DNA of 64,000 nt from Corythucha ciliata (taxonomy: Eukaryota; Arthropoda; Insecta; Hemiptera; Tingidae). Location of the stretch: assembly GCA_038030265.1 (NCBI GenBank), contig CM075941.1, positions 43,028,164-43,092,163 on the forward strand, given 5' to 3'. This document shows, in pieces, positions 43,808 through 54,627 of the stretch; the first letter of the stretch is position 1, and every line of letters begins with the position of its first letter. Below the pieces are notes generated by a model. The model searched no databases, was not told the DNA's origin, and worked only from the letters and a program-made list of their open reading frames with translations. The position numbers were made by a program, and so were the translations under genes.

Positions 43808-45110
43808 AGTATATTTCACAACGAGTGAGGAAAGCGTCACTTTACGCGCGAGTTGTGTTTGGCGATCGAGGCGAAGTCGAGTTCGCTAATTACTAACAAC
43901 GAGCGCGTAAAGACGCTCCTCACGAGTTGCGAACGCTATTTTTCACTTGACCGGCCAAATGTGAGGCACTTCACCACGACTCACTTCAAACACGTCACTC
44001 CTAACAGTGACATCACTCCTAGCAGTGACGTAAAACTACTTTCGTTCACTCCGTGACGTAAAATAAGCAAATAACACGCTAAGATTAAAGTCTTTCTTTC
44101 GTTGTGAGGTTGTCACGGTGAAAATAGCCACTTTCTCCGTAGGTCAAGCGAAAAAACATTAATTCGCTGCCAAAACAGAGAAAATCGCTAATTCGCGGCC
44201 ATAAAATTCAGAAAAAGCAGCGTTGAATCGTTCAGCAGGATTGTCGCGGCTAAAATTGGAGTTAAGCGCCAATTTACGGACGAAATTTTGAAAATATGAT
44301 AATTCGCGGATAGTTTGCGAATTATCATATTTTTACAGATGAAATGGTAGCAAAAAGGCGTAAATTCGCGGCTAAAGTTGACAAAAAGCACTTGTATTTG
44401 CAGCTAAAATGAAAAGAAAAAATACATAAATGAAAAATAACAATAAATAAATATAAAAAAACGCCAATTCGCGGATCAATTTGAGAAAAGTCGCTGATTC
44501 CCCGGGACTAAAATTTAGTAAAAGTAGCAGGTACTTCGCGTCTGAAACTAGGAAATAATGCGCGGCTAAAATTGAGGGGAAACCCCTCACTCGCAGCTGA
44601 AATTGATGACGTTGAGAGAATCCGCGAATACACGGCTAAAATTGAGTAAAAGCGGTGATTCTCGCCTAAAATTGAGAAATGATTTGAGGCTATACATATT
44701 AACTGAGAAAACTTGACAAAAAGAGTTAAGAAAAGTTGACGAAAAGCACTTTTAAAATTGAGAGAACGCGATAAAATTCACGGTTCTTAAAGACAAGCTC
44801 GTGGGTAAAATGTTTTTCGCTTGACCAACGGAGAACGTGGCTATTTTCACCATGGCAACCTCTCAACGAAAGAAACACTTTAGTCTCAGCGTGTTATTTG
44901 CTTACTTTACGTCACAGAGTGACCGAAAGTACTTTACGTCACTGCTAGGAGTGATGTAAAGTACTTCCCGTCACTGTTAGGAGTGGCATGTTTGGAGTGA
45001 GTCGTGGTGAAGTGCCTTACACTTGGTCGGTCAAGGGTTAACATAGCGTTCGCAGCTCAACACAACTCGCGCGTAAAGTGACTCTATCCTCACTCGTTGT
45101 GAAATATACT
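43808..45110. mobile_element. Fold-back / long-TIR element, 300-350-bp arms
   Basis: Left arm 43808-44158 and right arm 44811-45110 are inverted copies; both ends begin AGTATATTTCACAACGAGTG. The arms share GTCACTTTACGCGCGAGTTG, AACGCTAT, GGCACTTCACCACGACTCAC, GTCACTCCTAACAGTGAC and CTTTCGTTG. The right arm lacks about 50 bp present in the left, which holds an internal hairpin (GCGCGAGTTG / AACGAGCGCG). The centre (44160-44800) is family A repeat, not a transposase. The structure fits a non-autonomous fold-back transposon that captured array DNA. Confidence 0.85.
44160..44800 (-). repeat. Family A array enclosed by the fold-back element
   Basis: GCTAATTCGCGG and GCGGCTAAAATTGAG units fill the space between the two arms. 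It includes a local palindrome GATAATTCGCGGATAGTTTG with CGAATTATCAT (about 44298-44331). Confidence 0.7.
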
Positions 45111-45119
45111 AAGGCGCCA

Positions 45120-46090
45120 CTGCCACAAATCAAAATAGTAGACCCACGAAATTCGGGGTTCAAATAGTTAAAACACGAAATTGCTTTTTAAAATTAGTCA
45201 ATACAGTGAAATTATGAAACCATACCCCACGAAATTGCTTTTTGAATGGGTCAAAAGCGCGCAATTTTGATTTTAGCAGGTGACACCTGCTAAATTTCCT
45301 ATTTATGGTGAACCAGCAACGCCACGAAATTGTATTTTGTCTTTTTAGGATCTCGAAATTTGTTTATAATACGCGACCTCCCTCAAATTGCCTTCTAATT
45401 GGTACAGCAGCACAAAATTTGACTTTCGTATTGAGGCAACCCCCCAATTTTGTTTTTGTTTGTTTGTTTGTTTTTTCATAAAACCAGCCTTGTGAGATTG
45501 GGTTTGGACGAGCCAACCCCGCGAAATTTCAGGAGTCAACCACCCCAAAATAGGGTTTCGAGAAGCTCCAACCACCAAAACTGTTTTTTTGGGTCATCGG
45601 GTATGTCAATCCGGCTAAGCTTGTTGTATGTGAGCCGACACTGTGAACTTTGCTTTTTGAATTTGACAGAGGCGCGAAATTATACTTTTATGCGGTGGTG
45701 AAACCAACGAAATAATATTTTTGGGGTTAACGGCTGTCCACCAAAACTGCGAGTTTTTCCTGACCCAATTCCGTGAAATTCGGTTTTTCAGGTAGCCGGA
45801 CCCATCGACCCGTGCTTTTTCAAGGACCCCAGCACCGCGAAGTTATTTTGAACGAGCCGACTCTATGAAATTGCTCTTTCAGTGGGTTAGCAGCGCAATT
45901 ATTTAGTTTTTAATGCAGCGAAACCCGTAAAATTGTTTTTTTTTTTTTTTCGCGAAAATACTTTTGAATGGGCCAACCCTGCGGAATTCTATTTTTGAAA
46001 AGTGTCCGATCCATAAAATGGCTTTTTGAAATTAGCCAACCTCGCGAAATTGCTTTTTGAATTGGCCAACTTGGTGACATTTGTTTTTGA
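45120..46090. repeat. Family C array (~28-30-bp units)
   Basis: Around thirty diverged units of the type CAACCCCGCGAAATTGCTTT followed by TTGAATTGGC. Related isolated units occur at 11935-12130, 31295-31380, 59340-59550 and 60880-61320. No coding content. The array ends about 140 bp before a Jockey-like relic. Confidence 0.75.
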
Positions 46091-46229
46091 GACAGCCCGG
46101 CAAGATTGGTTTGAAGAGCTAAAGATTGGTTGAGTTCTGTCCCAGATACTTCGCTTCTACGAGACCAGTGGGCTTCTCGAGAGGAACTAGTTTGGTGACC
46201 GAAAGGGGCACTCAACATCACTGGCCGCT

Positions 46230-47566
46230 ATCCGTCTCCTCCAGTCTGTCCTCTCCACCTCCGAGTTAGGCTCCAAGGTCTGCCTAAGGGCTGTTTGACC
46301 TCACACGGGCTTTTGGCTCGGTGGACATCGATCTTGACGGCGAAGTTGCGCCATTATGGCTTTGATGAGCGCGCCATCAAATTTATCCATTCTTATCTCC
46401 CTGGATGGTTGCAGTGCGTGTCCTTCGGCGGCGAGAGATCTGGGCTCGCCCGAACGATTGATCTGGGAGTTCGGCAGGGATCTATTCTTGGTCCTTTGCT
46501 GTTCCTTTTTTATGTCAATGATCTTTGCTCCGCGTCTTCGTCCCTCCCCGAGCTGTTTCTTTACGCGGACGACTCGACGGTTTTGAGGCCGATCTAGGTG
46601 GCACACTGGAGTGGGCTTCATTCTTGGTCCGATCGTGGTGTCTGGCGCTAAACTCTAGCAAAACTCAAGATCTTGTAGTCAATCTCTCGCCTGGCATCGC
46701 TCGGCCAGGCTGTAAGTTGCCTCGGGCTCACTGTTGACTCGCGTCTGTCTTGGGACGGGCATGTCGCTTCCATTTCGGTGAACCTGTCTAGGGCAATCTT
46801 CGTCATCCGTCGCATGAGGAGCGTGGTCACATTGGATACTCTTCGTATAGTGTTCTTCGGTCTGTCCTACTCCAGAATGTCCTACGCTATCGCCGTTTGG
46901 GGCAACTCCGCGCACGGTGATTAGATTTTCAAGCTGCCGAAATCTACAATACGAGCAATGAGCGGATTAGGGAGCCGATTAGGGAATGGTTTAAGCGCCT
47001 GAAAGTTTTGACAATGTACGGGGCATTTGTTTGGAGCATCCTATTATTTGTGCGCTCTCACATAAGTGAGTTTCCACTAAACTCTGCCACTCATGAATAC
47101 GCTATACAAGACATGCCAGTGACTTGGCTTTAAACTCGGTCCGTTTTGCCACTCTGCGCGTATAAATCCGAAGTGCCTAGGCGTGAGGCTTTACAATGCG
47201 CTTCCGTTATCGCTCAAGGAGCCCAGTGTCTCGTCTTCGAAGTTCAGAGCCCAGCTTAGACTGATCATCCTTGACGCTACCCCTTACTGCGTAGAGGAAT
47301 TCTTAGCCTTCCTGGAGCCACTTACATGATCCTTTCTTTGTTTCATCGCCATAATATGACACTGCCTTATAATAGGTTCGTTCGTTTGTCGTACGAAGCT
47401 ACACTAACTGCACTGAAAGTACTAACCTTTTCTCATTTTTCCCCTGTTATTCCAGATGATAACCCGCGAGGCTACAAAATCTCGTGCTGCTCGGAGTAGT
47501 CCGGTACTGACAAACGAACGGAGCTAATATTAATTATGCCGACAGTAAAGTATTATTATTATTGGT
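46230..47566 (+). pseudogene. Jockey-like non-LTR retrotransposon ORF2 relic
   Basis: In order: LLQSVLSTSELG and TRAFGSVDIDL (RT blocks 2-3), GVRQGSILGPLLFLFYVNDL (block 4), the catalytic YADD in FLYADDSTVL (about 46557-46586), then after a frameshift WCLALNSSKTQDLVVNLSPG, GLTVDSRLSWDGHV-like residues and RAIFVIRRMRSVVTLDTLRI in shifted frames. Further on come SYAIAVWGNS and the C-terminal GVRLYNALPLSLKEPSVSSS ending near 47328. The stretch to about 47566 would be 3' UTR, closing in TATTATTATTATTGG. The 5' half with the endonuclease is missing. Multiple frameshifts and stops make it inactive. Assignment to the Jockey superfamily rests on the conserved C-terminal word order. Confidence 0.85.
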
Positions 47567-47569
47567 TTT

Positions 47570-50155
47570 TGTGAACAATGATCCACAAATTTTGGATTTC
47601 GAAAGAGTGAAACCTGTGTAATGTATTTCTAAACGGGCAAAAATTGGGGTTCAAAGGGGTGAAATCTGCAGGTTTTAGCCATCGACTGAGCGTGATTGAA
47701 GGGAGGGGGGAGACTTCGCCCCAGGGTAGATTGAAGGGGGGGAGGCTGGTAGGCTCGTGTAATAACGTCAAGTTTTTCAGTCGTCACTAACGATACACTT
47801 GAAAAAAAAAACAAAAAAAAAACTATTTTAATTGTCCCGTTTGTTCAATGTTTCAGATTTTATAGACTCAATGCCTTGAATAAATTTAAATTAATGAACG
47901 GAGATCGGGGTATGAACTAGTGAGGCTGAAGGAAACAATCAGACCTTTTTGACTTGACAAATGAAACATTAAAAATGCACGTCTGGGGCACTCTAATGAA
48001 TAGTAAAGCGAGAGTATTGTCTTTTTAAATGAATATTTACCGGAAAAATTAACAATTTATTCATTTCTAGTGCAAAATAAATAAAGGGCTATTGAAGGCT
48101 AGCTAATTATTTTGTATTCCTAACGGGCTCCATTTAATTTAACAGCCCCCCCCCCCCCCGATGCCATCACAACAGCCGCTCTTTTGCTTTCGACTGAAAA
48201 AAGATTTAAATCACGACGGAACAGTACGAGTCACTCCCTCGGTGATAAATTGGTCACCGGGAAGTTCCTGGACGGGTGGCGTTGTTGTGAGTGAGAGGCG
48301 GTTGGTGGTGAGGGGATGGGTGGGGGTGAGGTCACACCCTCCCTCTGGTTCGGCGGAAAAGAAAAACTCCCCAGAACACCGAAGGGAGTGATGGATAGCG
48401 ATAGCTAAATGATGGCTCATTGTGGCTCGATGGTGGTGGTGCTGGGTGCGGGATCAATGGACGAGTGCCAAAATCCTGGGCAATTACAGCTGTATTCAAG
48501 CGAAACGGGCAAGCCGGCCTTCTATATATGGAGTCACACACACCGCTGGTACTTACCCGTTCCGGTATTATATGCCGACGAGAGGTTGTGGGGGGGGTGT
48601 TGGTGCGGGGAGGAGGGCTATTTGGTGGATGGTGAGAACTACACTCATTGATAGCTCGGGAACGTTGTATTCCTGCCCCCTTCTCCCCTCGTGGTCCACC
48701 ACCGTGCATTCGTTCTCCTTCATCACCCACCACCAGAGAACTATCATCCAAACGGTGGTGACGGGTGAGGTATAAAGGGAGAGAGGCTCTCTTCATTGTC
48801 AAAAGCTTCACACAATAGGTCCGGTACTCGCTTCCCCCCCCCCCCAATCATCCAGCCCGACACTTCCCTTTAAAAGAAGGGACTTGGGCATCCCCCGCTT
48901 CCAGCTAACCTTAGCCCGTGATAATGCTCTGTAATAAAGCTCCTATTGTTAAATAGTGCTGAGTGGTTGGAGCGGCCAGTAAATTTTTATCCCCAGAAAA
49001 AACGTCGATATCGTTCTTCGGTAAATTGATGGTGTCCAGCCCCATTTCAAGGGTTTAAATTTTCCAATTCCTGCTTGTTTATACAATTTGAAATTCAGAA
49101 CAAAATTTTGGTGATTTCAATGGTGGAACTTTGATGAGGGGCGATCGCCCCCTCTAATATGCCCTTATACGTCTCAAAATCCTTGTAAAAACAAGATAAC
49201 ACGATTAAACCGGGCAAGAAGAGGTTTCTACTTGGAATTGCCGTCTCTTTCATATAAACACGTGCGGGGCAAAATCTGGGAAATTCACCACCGCAGTCCA
49301 CCCCCTAAAATCATAATTTAACACCACCCTCCCCCCTTCACCATCTTCCCAACACCCAGTAGAATCCAATTTCGATCTCTGCGTCTTCGTTTAAGTGCAT
49401 CGTAACGGCACGCCGGCGGCGGCGGCGACGTGATATCCCTTGAATACAAAATAAGCCCTCTTGTTAGTAAACACGGCTCCCCCGCCGCCATCACCGTACA
49501 AAAGGTTATTACTTACCTCAAGTTGGATCGGAGCTGTTATCTCCAGTACTTTATTTATTCTAATTTTATTTATTTCAATAAGCTTCCCCTCCCCCTGTCG
49601 CCGCAACCATTTCTTTTGGAGTAACCCCCTCGCTATTTTTCTTTGTGTCAATTCAACTTCAAAAGGACCCTCATTAGGGATTCAATTTTATTCTTTGAAA
49701 CGCGCGAAAAATAACTCCGACGAGGGAGAAAAAAAAATTAGAGAAAACGAGAATAACAAATAACATTTTGTCAACAAACTTTAAGCGTGGATGAGGACAC
49801 ATCCTTTAGTCGACTGAGTAGATCGCGTAGAGCTATCACATCGTTAAAGCGGGTGGGGGTCTCAGTTTAGGGCTCCAGGCACATCTATATAGGGTGAGGG
49901 GTATCACGGTGGTGGGGGGAGTCCTATTTTAATTATTCGAATCGCCTTTGGTCGGTTCTGACTTCTGTCACGGACACAAAGTCCCTTTGGAAAACAGTCC
50001 GTGACTCACCATGGGCTCCCTTAGAAGCCCAGTTGGTGGTTTTTACAAAGGCAAATAAGTTATTGGTAGTGGTGGAAGGGGGGGGGGGCGTGCGACTCAC
50101 ACGCGGCAGAAAATTCAAGAAATGTTGCCTTGCGTTGTTGAACATCCTGCCGGAA
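47570..50155. other. G/C-homopolymer-rich block, no gene seen
   Basis: C or G runs near 48147, 48834 and 50079, GGTGG/CCACC-rich stretches at 48290-48770, and overlapping ORFs on both strands (up to 171 codons) caused by low stop-codon density rather than by protein domains. No recognised gene. Confidence 0.5.
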
Positions 50156-50159
50156 TCGC

Positions 50160-50727
50160 TCACGATGCTGCAGCCGCTCCCATAACTTTGTCAATCGCTA
50201 CTTCGCCATCAAAGTCTCCACATTTTGGCGCGTTCGCACAAGTCGATGCTCAGTTCGCTCTCGCCGGCATCACACAAGAAGCTACAAAATAAACTTGGCT
50301 CTTAGTCATCACCACTTCAACATGGTGCCGAAGAAAGATTCCAGGTGGCGCCCTTGTGGCCATTGAACGCCAGGACCGTTCCCGATCGTTACCCTATCCA
50401 TCGTATATCCATGTCTTTTCCCATAACCTCCGAGGATGCACAATATTCTTCGTCCTGGACCTCGTCAAGGTGCATCTTTCGACCAACGGCGACGGGAGAA
50501 AATAAGGATGTCATCAATACAGGAATAACAAAAGTCGAGACCCTGGAATATACGTCGTCTATGAACCGTTGACAAGTCTAGGCGACATTCCGAAGACCAA
50601 AGCTCGTGTATACGGACGCATTCACAGAGACCGAAAGCCGCCGTGAAACCCGTCTTGGGAATCTCGTTGGGAATTTGGGATTGACGGGAATTTCATGATA
50701 CGCCTTGACGAGCTCCGATCAATTCAT
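50160..50727 (+). pseudogene. Scrambled Ty3/Gypsy fragment (gag piece joined to RT, with internal inversion)
   Basis: Plus strand 50160-50290 reads a Gypsy gag segment (AQVDAQFALAGITQEATK). Directly after comes the start of a Gypsy RT: HMVPKKD-like residues, LNARTVPDRYPI, then SHNLRGCTIFFVLDLVK up to about 50470. From 50725 back to about 50475 the minus strand carries the next RT part, with LVKAYHEIPVNP first and an IDDILIFS catalytic motif last. So an internal gag-RT deletion and a 240-bp in-place inversion are present. CTCGTCAAGG (50461-50470) and its complement CCTTGACGAG (50703-50712) flank the inverted piece. No LTRs are seen. Confidence 0.8.
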
Positions 50728-50729
50728 GA

Positions 50730-51150
50730 CCAAAAGTGAAAGAAAAAATCGCTCATTTTCGGATAAAACGGTTTCAAAAACAGTTTTTGGAGGCTACCAC
50801 CTACCCTAATTCACGGCCATAATTCAATAAATAGCTGTTGAAACTGCGAAAAACGCTAATTCACGGCACAAATTCTGCCTTTACTGGAAGACGCTGTTCA
50901 TGACTACAGATGAGAACATCGCTAATTCCTGACTAGAAAGTAGAAAAGAAAGAAATCGCTAATTCGCTCCTAAAACCGAGAAAGAGCCCTAATTCGAACG
51001 CTAAAATTGAGAAAAAACTCTCATTTGCTGCTAAAATGAGAAAAACGCTAATTCGCGGATAAATAAATTGAGTAACCCCGCTTCTGGAATTGAAAAACAA
51101 AAATTTGTGATTTCTTGTTGACATTTCTAGTAAAAAATTGAGAGAAAAAA
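50730..51150 (-). repeat. Family A array, reverse orientation
   Basis: Units GCTAATTCGCTCCTAAAACC and GAGAAAAACGCTAATTCGCG directly abut the scrambled Gypsy fragment. 51150-51310 is unassigned. Confidence 0.65.
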
Positions 51151-51314
51151 TCGTTAATTCGAGGTGTATGGGGGCTCTTTTACGTCTAAGGCAAATGTGC
51201 CTTAAATCCACCTCATCATCGGATACCACTAACAACTAACAGTGAAATGAAAAATAGTAGCAACCCCCCTCCACATCAGAACGATAGCTTGATGGATAAT
51301 AAAAAAGATAAATT

Positions 51315-51907
51315 AAAATGACCGCGTCTCACTGTTCCAACGTTCAAAGGCGACCCATCAGACTTCCCGGCTTTAATAAATTTATTCGATACGCTAATTC
51401 ACAACACAGAAATTCTCGTAATTAGAGTCATTTCTAGAAGGGGAAGCACTGAACTTAATCAAATCCATTAAATTAGACGAATTTCTAGAAAAAGAATGCA
51501 AAATATTAGAATTAAGTTCAGAACCGCGTAATGAAACGAAATCGTGCACAAAATCGTTTAATTCGAGCTTTCGCAAGCCACCGATCGCTCAAAAGCCATT
51601 TCTTTCCGCGTCTGTACAAGAAACAAAGACTGAAGGTTCAACAATATCATGTCCATCGTGTCGAGGTTCGCATGCACTTTATCAATGCCTTATTCAGCCC
51701 AATCAACGCAAGGAAATCGTGAAAAAGCTTCGAAGGTGTTTAAATTGTCTGGGCACGCACATGCAAGCAAATTACAAATCATCCAGAGGCTGCAAATTTT
51801 GTAACAGCAAATTTCATAATAGTCTCTTACACATAGAAAAATCTGCCAAAGAATTATCATCTTCTGGGAATCATCATCATCGGCTGATGGCTCTTGTAAG
51901 CATACGC

Positions 51908-51930
<23 letters not shown>
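51315..51930 (+). pseudogene. BEL/Pao retrotransposon gag relic
   Basis: Begins with the conserved BEL gag word LTVPTFKGDPSDFPAL and FDTLIHN. After a one-base shift it continues LEGEALNLIKSIKL, then (with a large internal loss) the zinc-binding C-terminal part: CPSCRGSHALYQC, CLNCLGTHM and CKFCNSKFHNSLLH. Gag would package the element RNA. The frame is open from the second segment into a 29-A tract. The 5' LTR and upstream region are absent; the left side is family A array. Confidence 0.85.

Positions 51931-51938
<8 letters not shown>
51910..51938. repeat. Poly(A) tract (29 A) inside the BEL polyprotein
   Basis: An uninterrupted A run between the gag zinc-finger part and the protease. BEL coding sequence continues on both sides, so this is a slippage expansion or remnant of a tiny retroposed insertion. 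It shifts or pads the frame with Lys codons. Confidence 0.9.
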
Positions 51939-51940
<2 letters not shown>

Positions 51941-52049
51941 CTGGGTCTACATCTGATTCTTGTACGTCCGACACTTCTTGCGCCACCAGCGCAAAAACCC
52001 TGTCCTGCAGTCTCGTTTCAAATAAATTTCATTCTCCCGAAAAAAAAAC

Positions 52050-52317
52050 GTCCTCTTAGGTACAGCTTAGATGCGAAGGGAAACTGGCACACTGCTCGCG
52101 CGGTTATCGACAATGGCTCTCAAATTAATTTCATAAGTCAGAAATTCGCGCATGAAATCGGCTCAAGTCCCAAGACCACAAAGCTCACAGTCACTGGTAT
52201 CGGCAGTAGGCGATCCTAAAATCAACTTCGAAGCCTACATCCTCCCGAGGATAGCGACTGATTTGCCAACTACTCAAATATCTCCTGTCGTTAAAAACAG
52301 ATTTGCTTACATGGAAC
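52050..52317 (+). pseudogene. BEL/Pao aspartic protease relic
   Basis: LDAKGNWHTARAVIDNGSQI contains the protease active-site region (DNGS where DSGS/DTGS is usual; D-N-G-S occurs in some BEL elements) followed by NFISQKFAHEIG and KLTVTGIGS. A +1 shift follows, then INFEAYILPRIATDLPTTQI. The frame is cut at YMEL by the hAT-type insertion and resumes after it in the same frame. Confidence 0.8.
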
Positions 52318-53137
52318 TAGAGGTGGGTAAAAAAGTATCTACTTGATACTTTGTCACTGATACTTCAATGTACCTAGTAGTATGAACTGATACTGCCCGA
52401 TTGAACCGAGTACTTTTAGTATCAAGTATCAATATCAACTAAGAGTTCTCCTCTCCCCACGAGCCCACGACTGACTTTATTCCCAAGCGGAAAGCGGAGG
52501 TATTTCGCAGTCAATTGTTGTTTCGCTATCCACCGAATGATGGCACCAACAAACGGGTACTTTTTAGCCAATGAGAGATCATGAAGTTAGTTGACTGGGT
52601 ACTTTCCAACCAATGGCAAAGCAAGATGAGTATCTGATACAATTGTACTCGCTTGTACTTGGTTTTGTTTCCTTTCAGTCACTGTCACTGTCACTAGTGC
52701 CTCGGCTCGGACTTCCAGTGACAATTGAGTAGATAACCGAGTGGGTACATATTAATCATGAGTGACGGGGGTAGAAATAACGGGCATATCAGCGTTAAAA
52801 CGTAACATTTCTCCTTTTAATCAACCCTTAGACTTACTTATTTAAAAAATTGTATGTTTACGTTTGCCATTCGTTCTTTTTCTTTCGAAAATTATTTTAT
52901 AAATATACCTACCTAATGAAGATATTTGATATCAACCCAAGATGTGAAACCGTTGTACTCAAAACTAAATAATCTAGAGTACCTGCAGCAGTTGGATTTT
53001 ATTTTCAAAACTTTTTGACTCCCCCCCCCCCCAAATGTACCTGATACTAAAAGTACCCGGTAAAAGTATCTGATATTTTAAAGCATCATTATCAAGTAGT
53101 ACCTGATACCGAAGAAAGCTGTCACTACCCACCTCTA
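52318..53137. mobile_element. hAT-type non-autonomous element, 820 bp, with exact 8-bp TSD
   Basis: Termini are TAGAGGTGGGTA (52318-52329) and TACCCACCTCTA (53126-53137), perfect 12-bp inverted repeats of the (C/T)AGAGGTGGG type common in hAT elements. CATGGAAC at 52310-52317 is repeated at 53138-53145, an 8-bp target duplication as hAT transposases make. Subterminal regions are full of GTATC/GATAC words (more than ten), plausible transposase-binding motifs. No transposase frame is present, so mobilisation would need an autonomous partner. Confidence 0.92.
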
Positions 53138-54606
53138 CATGGAACTAGCAGATTCTGACTTTCATAAGCCAGCAGGGGTAGATTTGCTCTTCGGCGCCGC
53201 ATTATTTCCGGACATCTGCATTCCCAACTCACACATGATTAAAGGAGAGCCGTCAGCCATTTTAACCGTTTTTGGATGGCTTTTAATTGGCGGAGCAGAT
53301 ACTCAGCAGACAGTCGTTGACTCAAAGACAGCCCTTCTTTCGTGTACTTCCAATACGGATTCCATACTCCAACGCTTTTGGGAATTAGAAACCATCTCCC
53401 GCGACCGCAGATTCTAGAGAGTGAAGAATCAATCTTTTGCGAGGAACACTTCGCTAAAACACATTTCCGGGGTAGTTCTGGACGGTATGGTGTGGAATTG
53501 CCTTTCATTAAAGATCAAAGCACTCTGGATTCTAACTGAACTTCTGTCCAAGTATCACGTGCGCATCAAAGAATACATTGACTTAGGTCATCTGGAACGC
53601 GCTCAAGTCACGAAATCCTACGTCTTGCCACAACACGTCGTACTACGTGATAGTTCGTCCACCAGCCTGAGAGTCGTATTTGATGCCTCGAGCAAGGATA
53701 CACAAGGAGTATCTCTAAATGATTTATTACCAGCCGGACCAAAGCTACACCTGCAAATCGAAGATGTAGTTTTGAATTTTCGCACTTACAAATTCACGCT
53801 CACTTGCGACATAAAAATGATGTTCCGCATGGTTAAAGTTGCTTCCCAAGATTCGCGATATCTCCGCATATTTTATTGGCGATCAAAGTTAGATCCGTTA
53901 GAGGAATGGCAACTTACCCTACTAATCACAGAGAGTGCTGAAGCAACTCGTCATTGATGAAGGAGACACCTTTCCTCTCGCCAAAGAGGCACTCACTTAT
54001 TCCATATATGTCGATGACATTTGTCACGTCGCAGACACCGAAGACGAAACCATTCAACTGTACCGTGAACTTGTGGAACTTTTAGGAAAAGGAGGATTCG
54101 AACTACAGAAGTTCGGGAGTAACAGCTCATTAGTCATACAGAACGTTCTGACGCAGCACAGAGAAACCACAATTAATTTCGACGCCAACAAAGACATGTC
54201 TGAAGATTCAGAAAAATACAGGATTCTAGGCCTCCAGTATAATCCGGTCTCTGACTCTTCTAGCTACCGCGTTACGCAAAGTAGTCACACCTTCACGAAA
54301 AGAGCAGTTCTGCCTACAACAGCGCACATTTTCGACCTAAACGGCTATCTATGCCCCGTGATATGTTGGCCCAAAATATTTATGCAAAAACTGTGGTCTT
54401 TAGGTTTAGATTGGGATGAGCCGTTCGATCAAGATCTTCAAATCACATGGACTAAATTCGTAGACCAATTACCTCAGCTGTGCAACCTACAAATTCCGCG
54501 CTACCTTCCTCTTGGATTTGAGAAGTCTGCTGAAATAGTGGGATTCTCCGACGCTTCAGTTCACGCTTATGCAGCTGTTTTCTATTTGAGAACAAGCACA
54601 AAATGA
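53138..54606 (+). pseudogene. BEL/Pao protease-RT linker, reverse transcriptase and RNase H relic
   Basis: Picks up after the hAT insertion with LADSDFHKPAGVDLLFGAAL and TVFGWLLIGG (the linker typical of BEL), then after frameshifts PRPQILESEESIFCEEHF. RT proper: YVLPQHVVLRDSSSTSLRVV, FDASSKDTQGVSLNDLLPAG, TCDIKMMFRMVKV. A deletion and shift near 53930 leads to the YVDD catalytic motif (YSIYVDDICHVADTEDET) and FELQKFGSN. The RNase H start GFSDASVHAYAAVFYLR is at 54542-54592. Several frameshifts and an RT palm deletion make it inactive. Confidence 0.88.
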
Positions 54607-54627
54607 TATTTTTGTATATTTTTATGC

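Noticed and set aside
48332..48847. 171-codon minus-strand frame
   Set aside because: Rich in His, Pro, Gly and Arg because of GGTGG/CCACC tracts; overlapping open frames occur on both strands, as expected for GC-rich low-complexity DNA.
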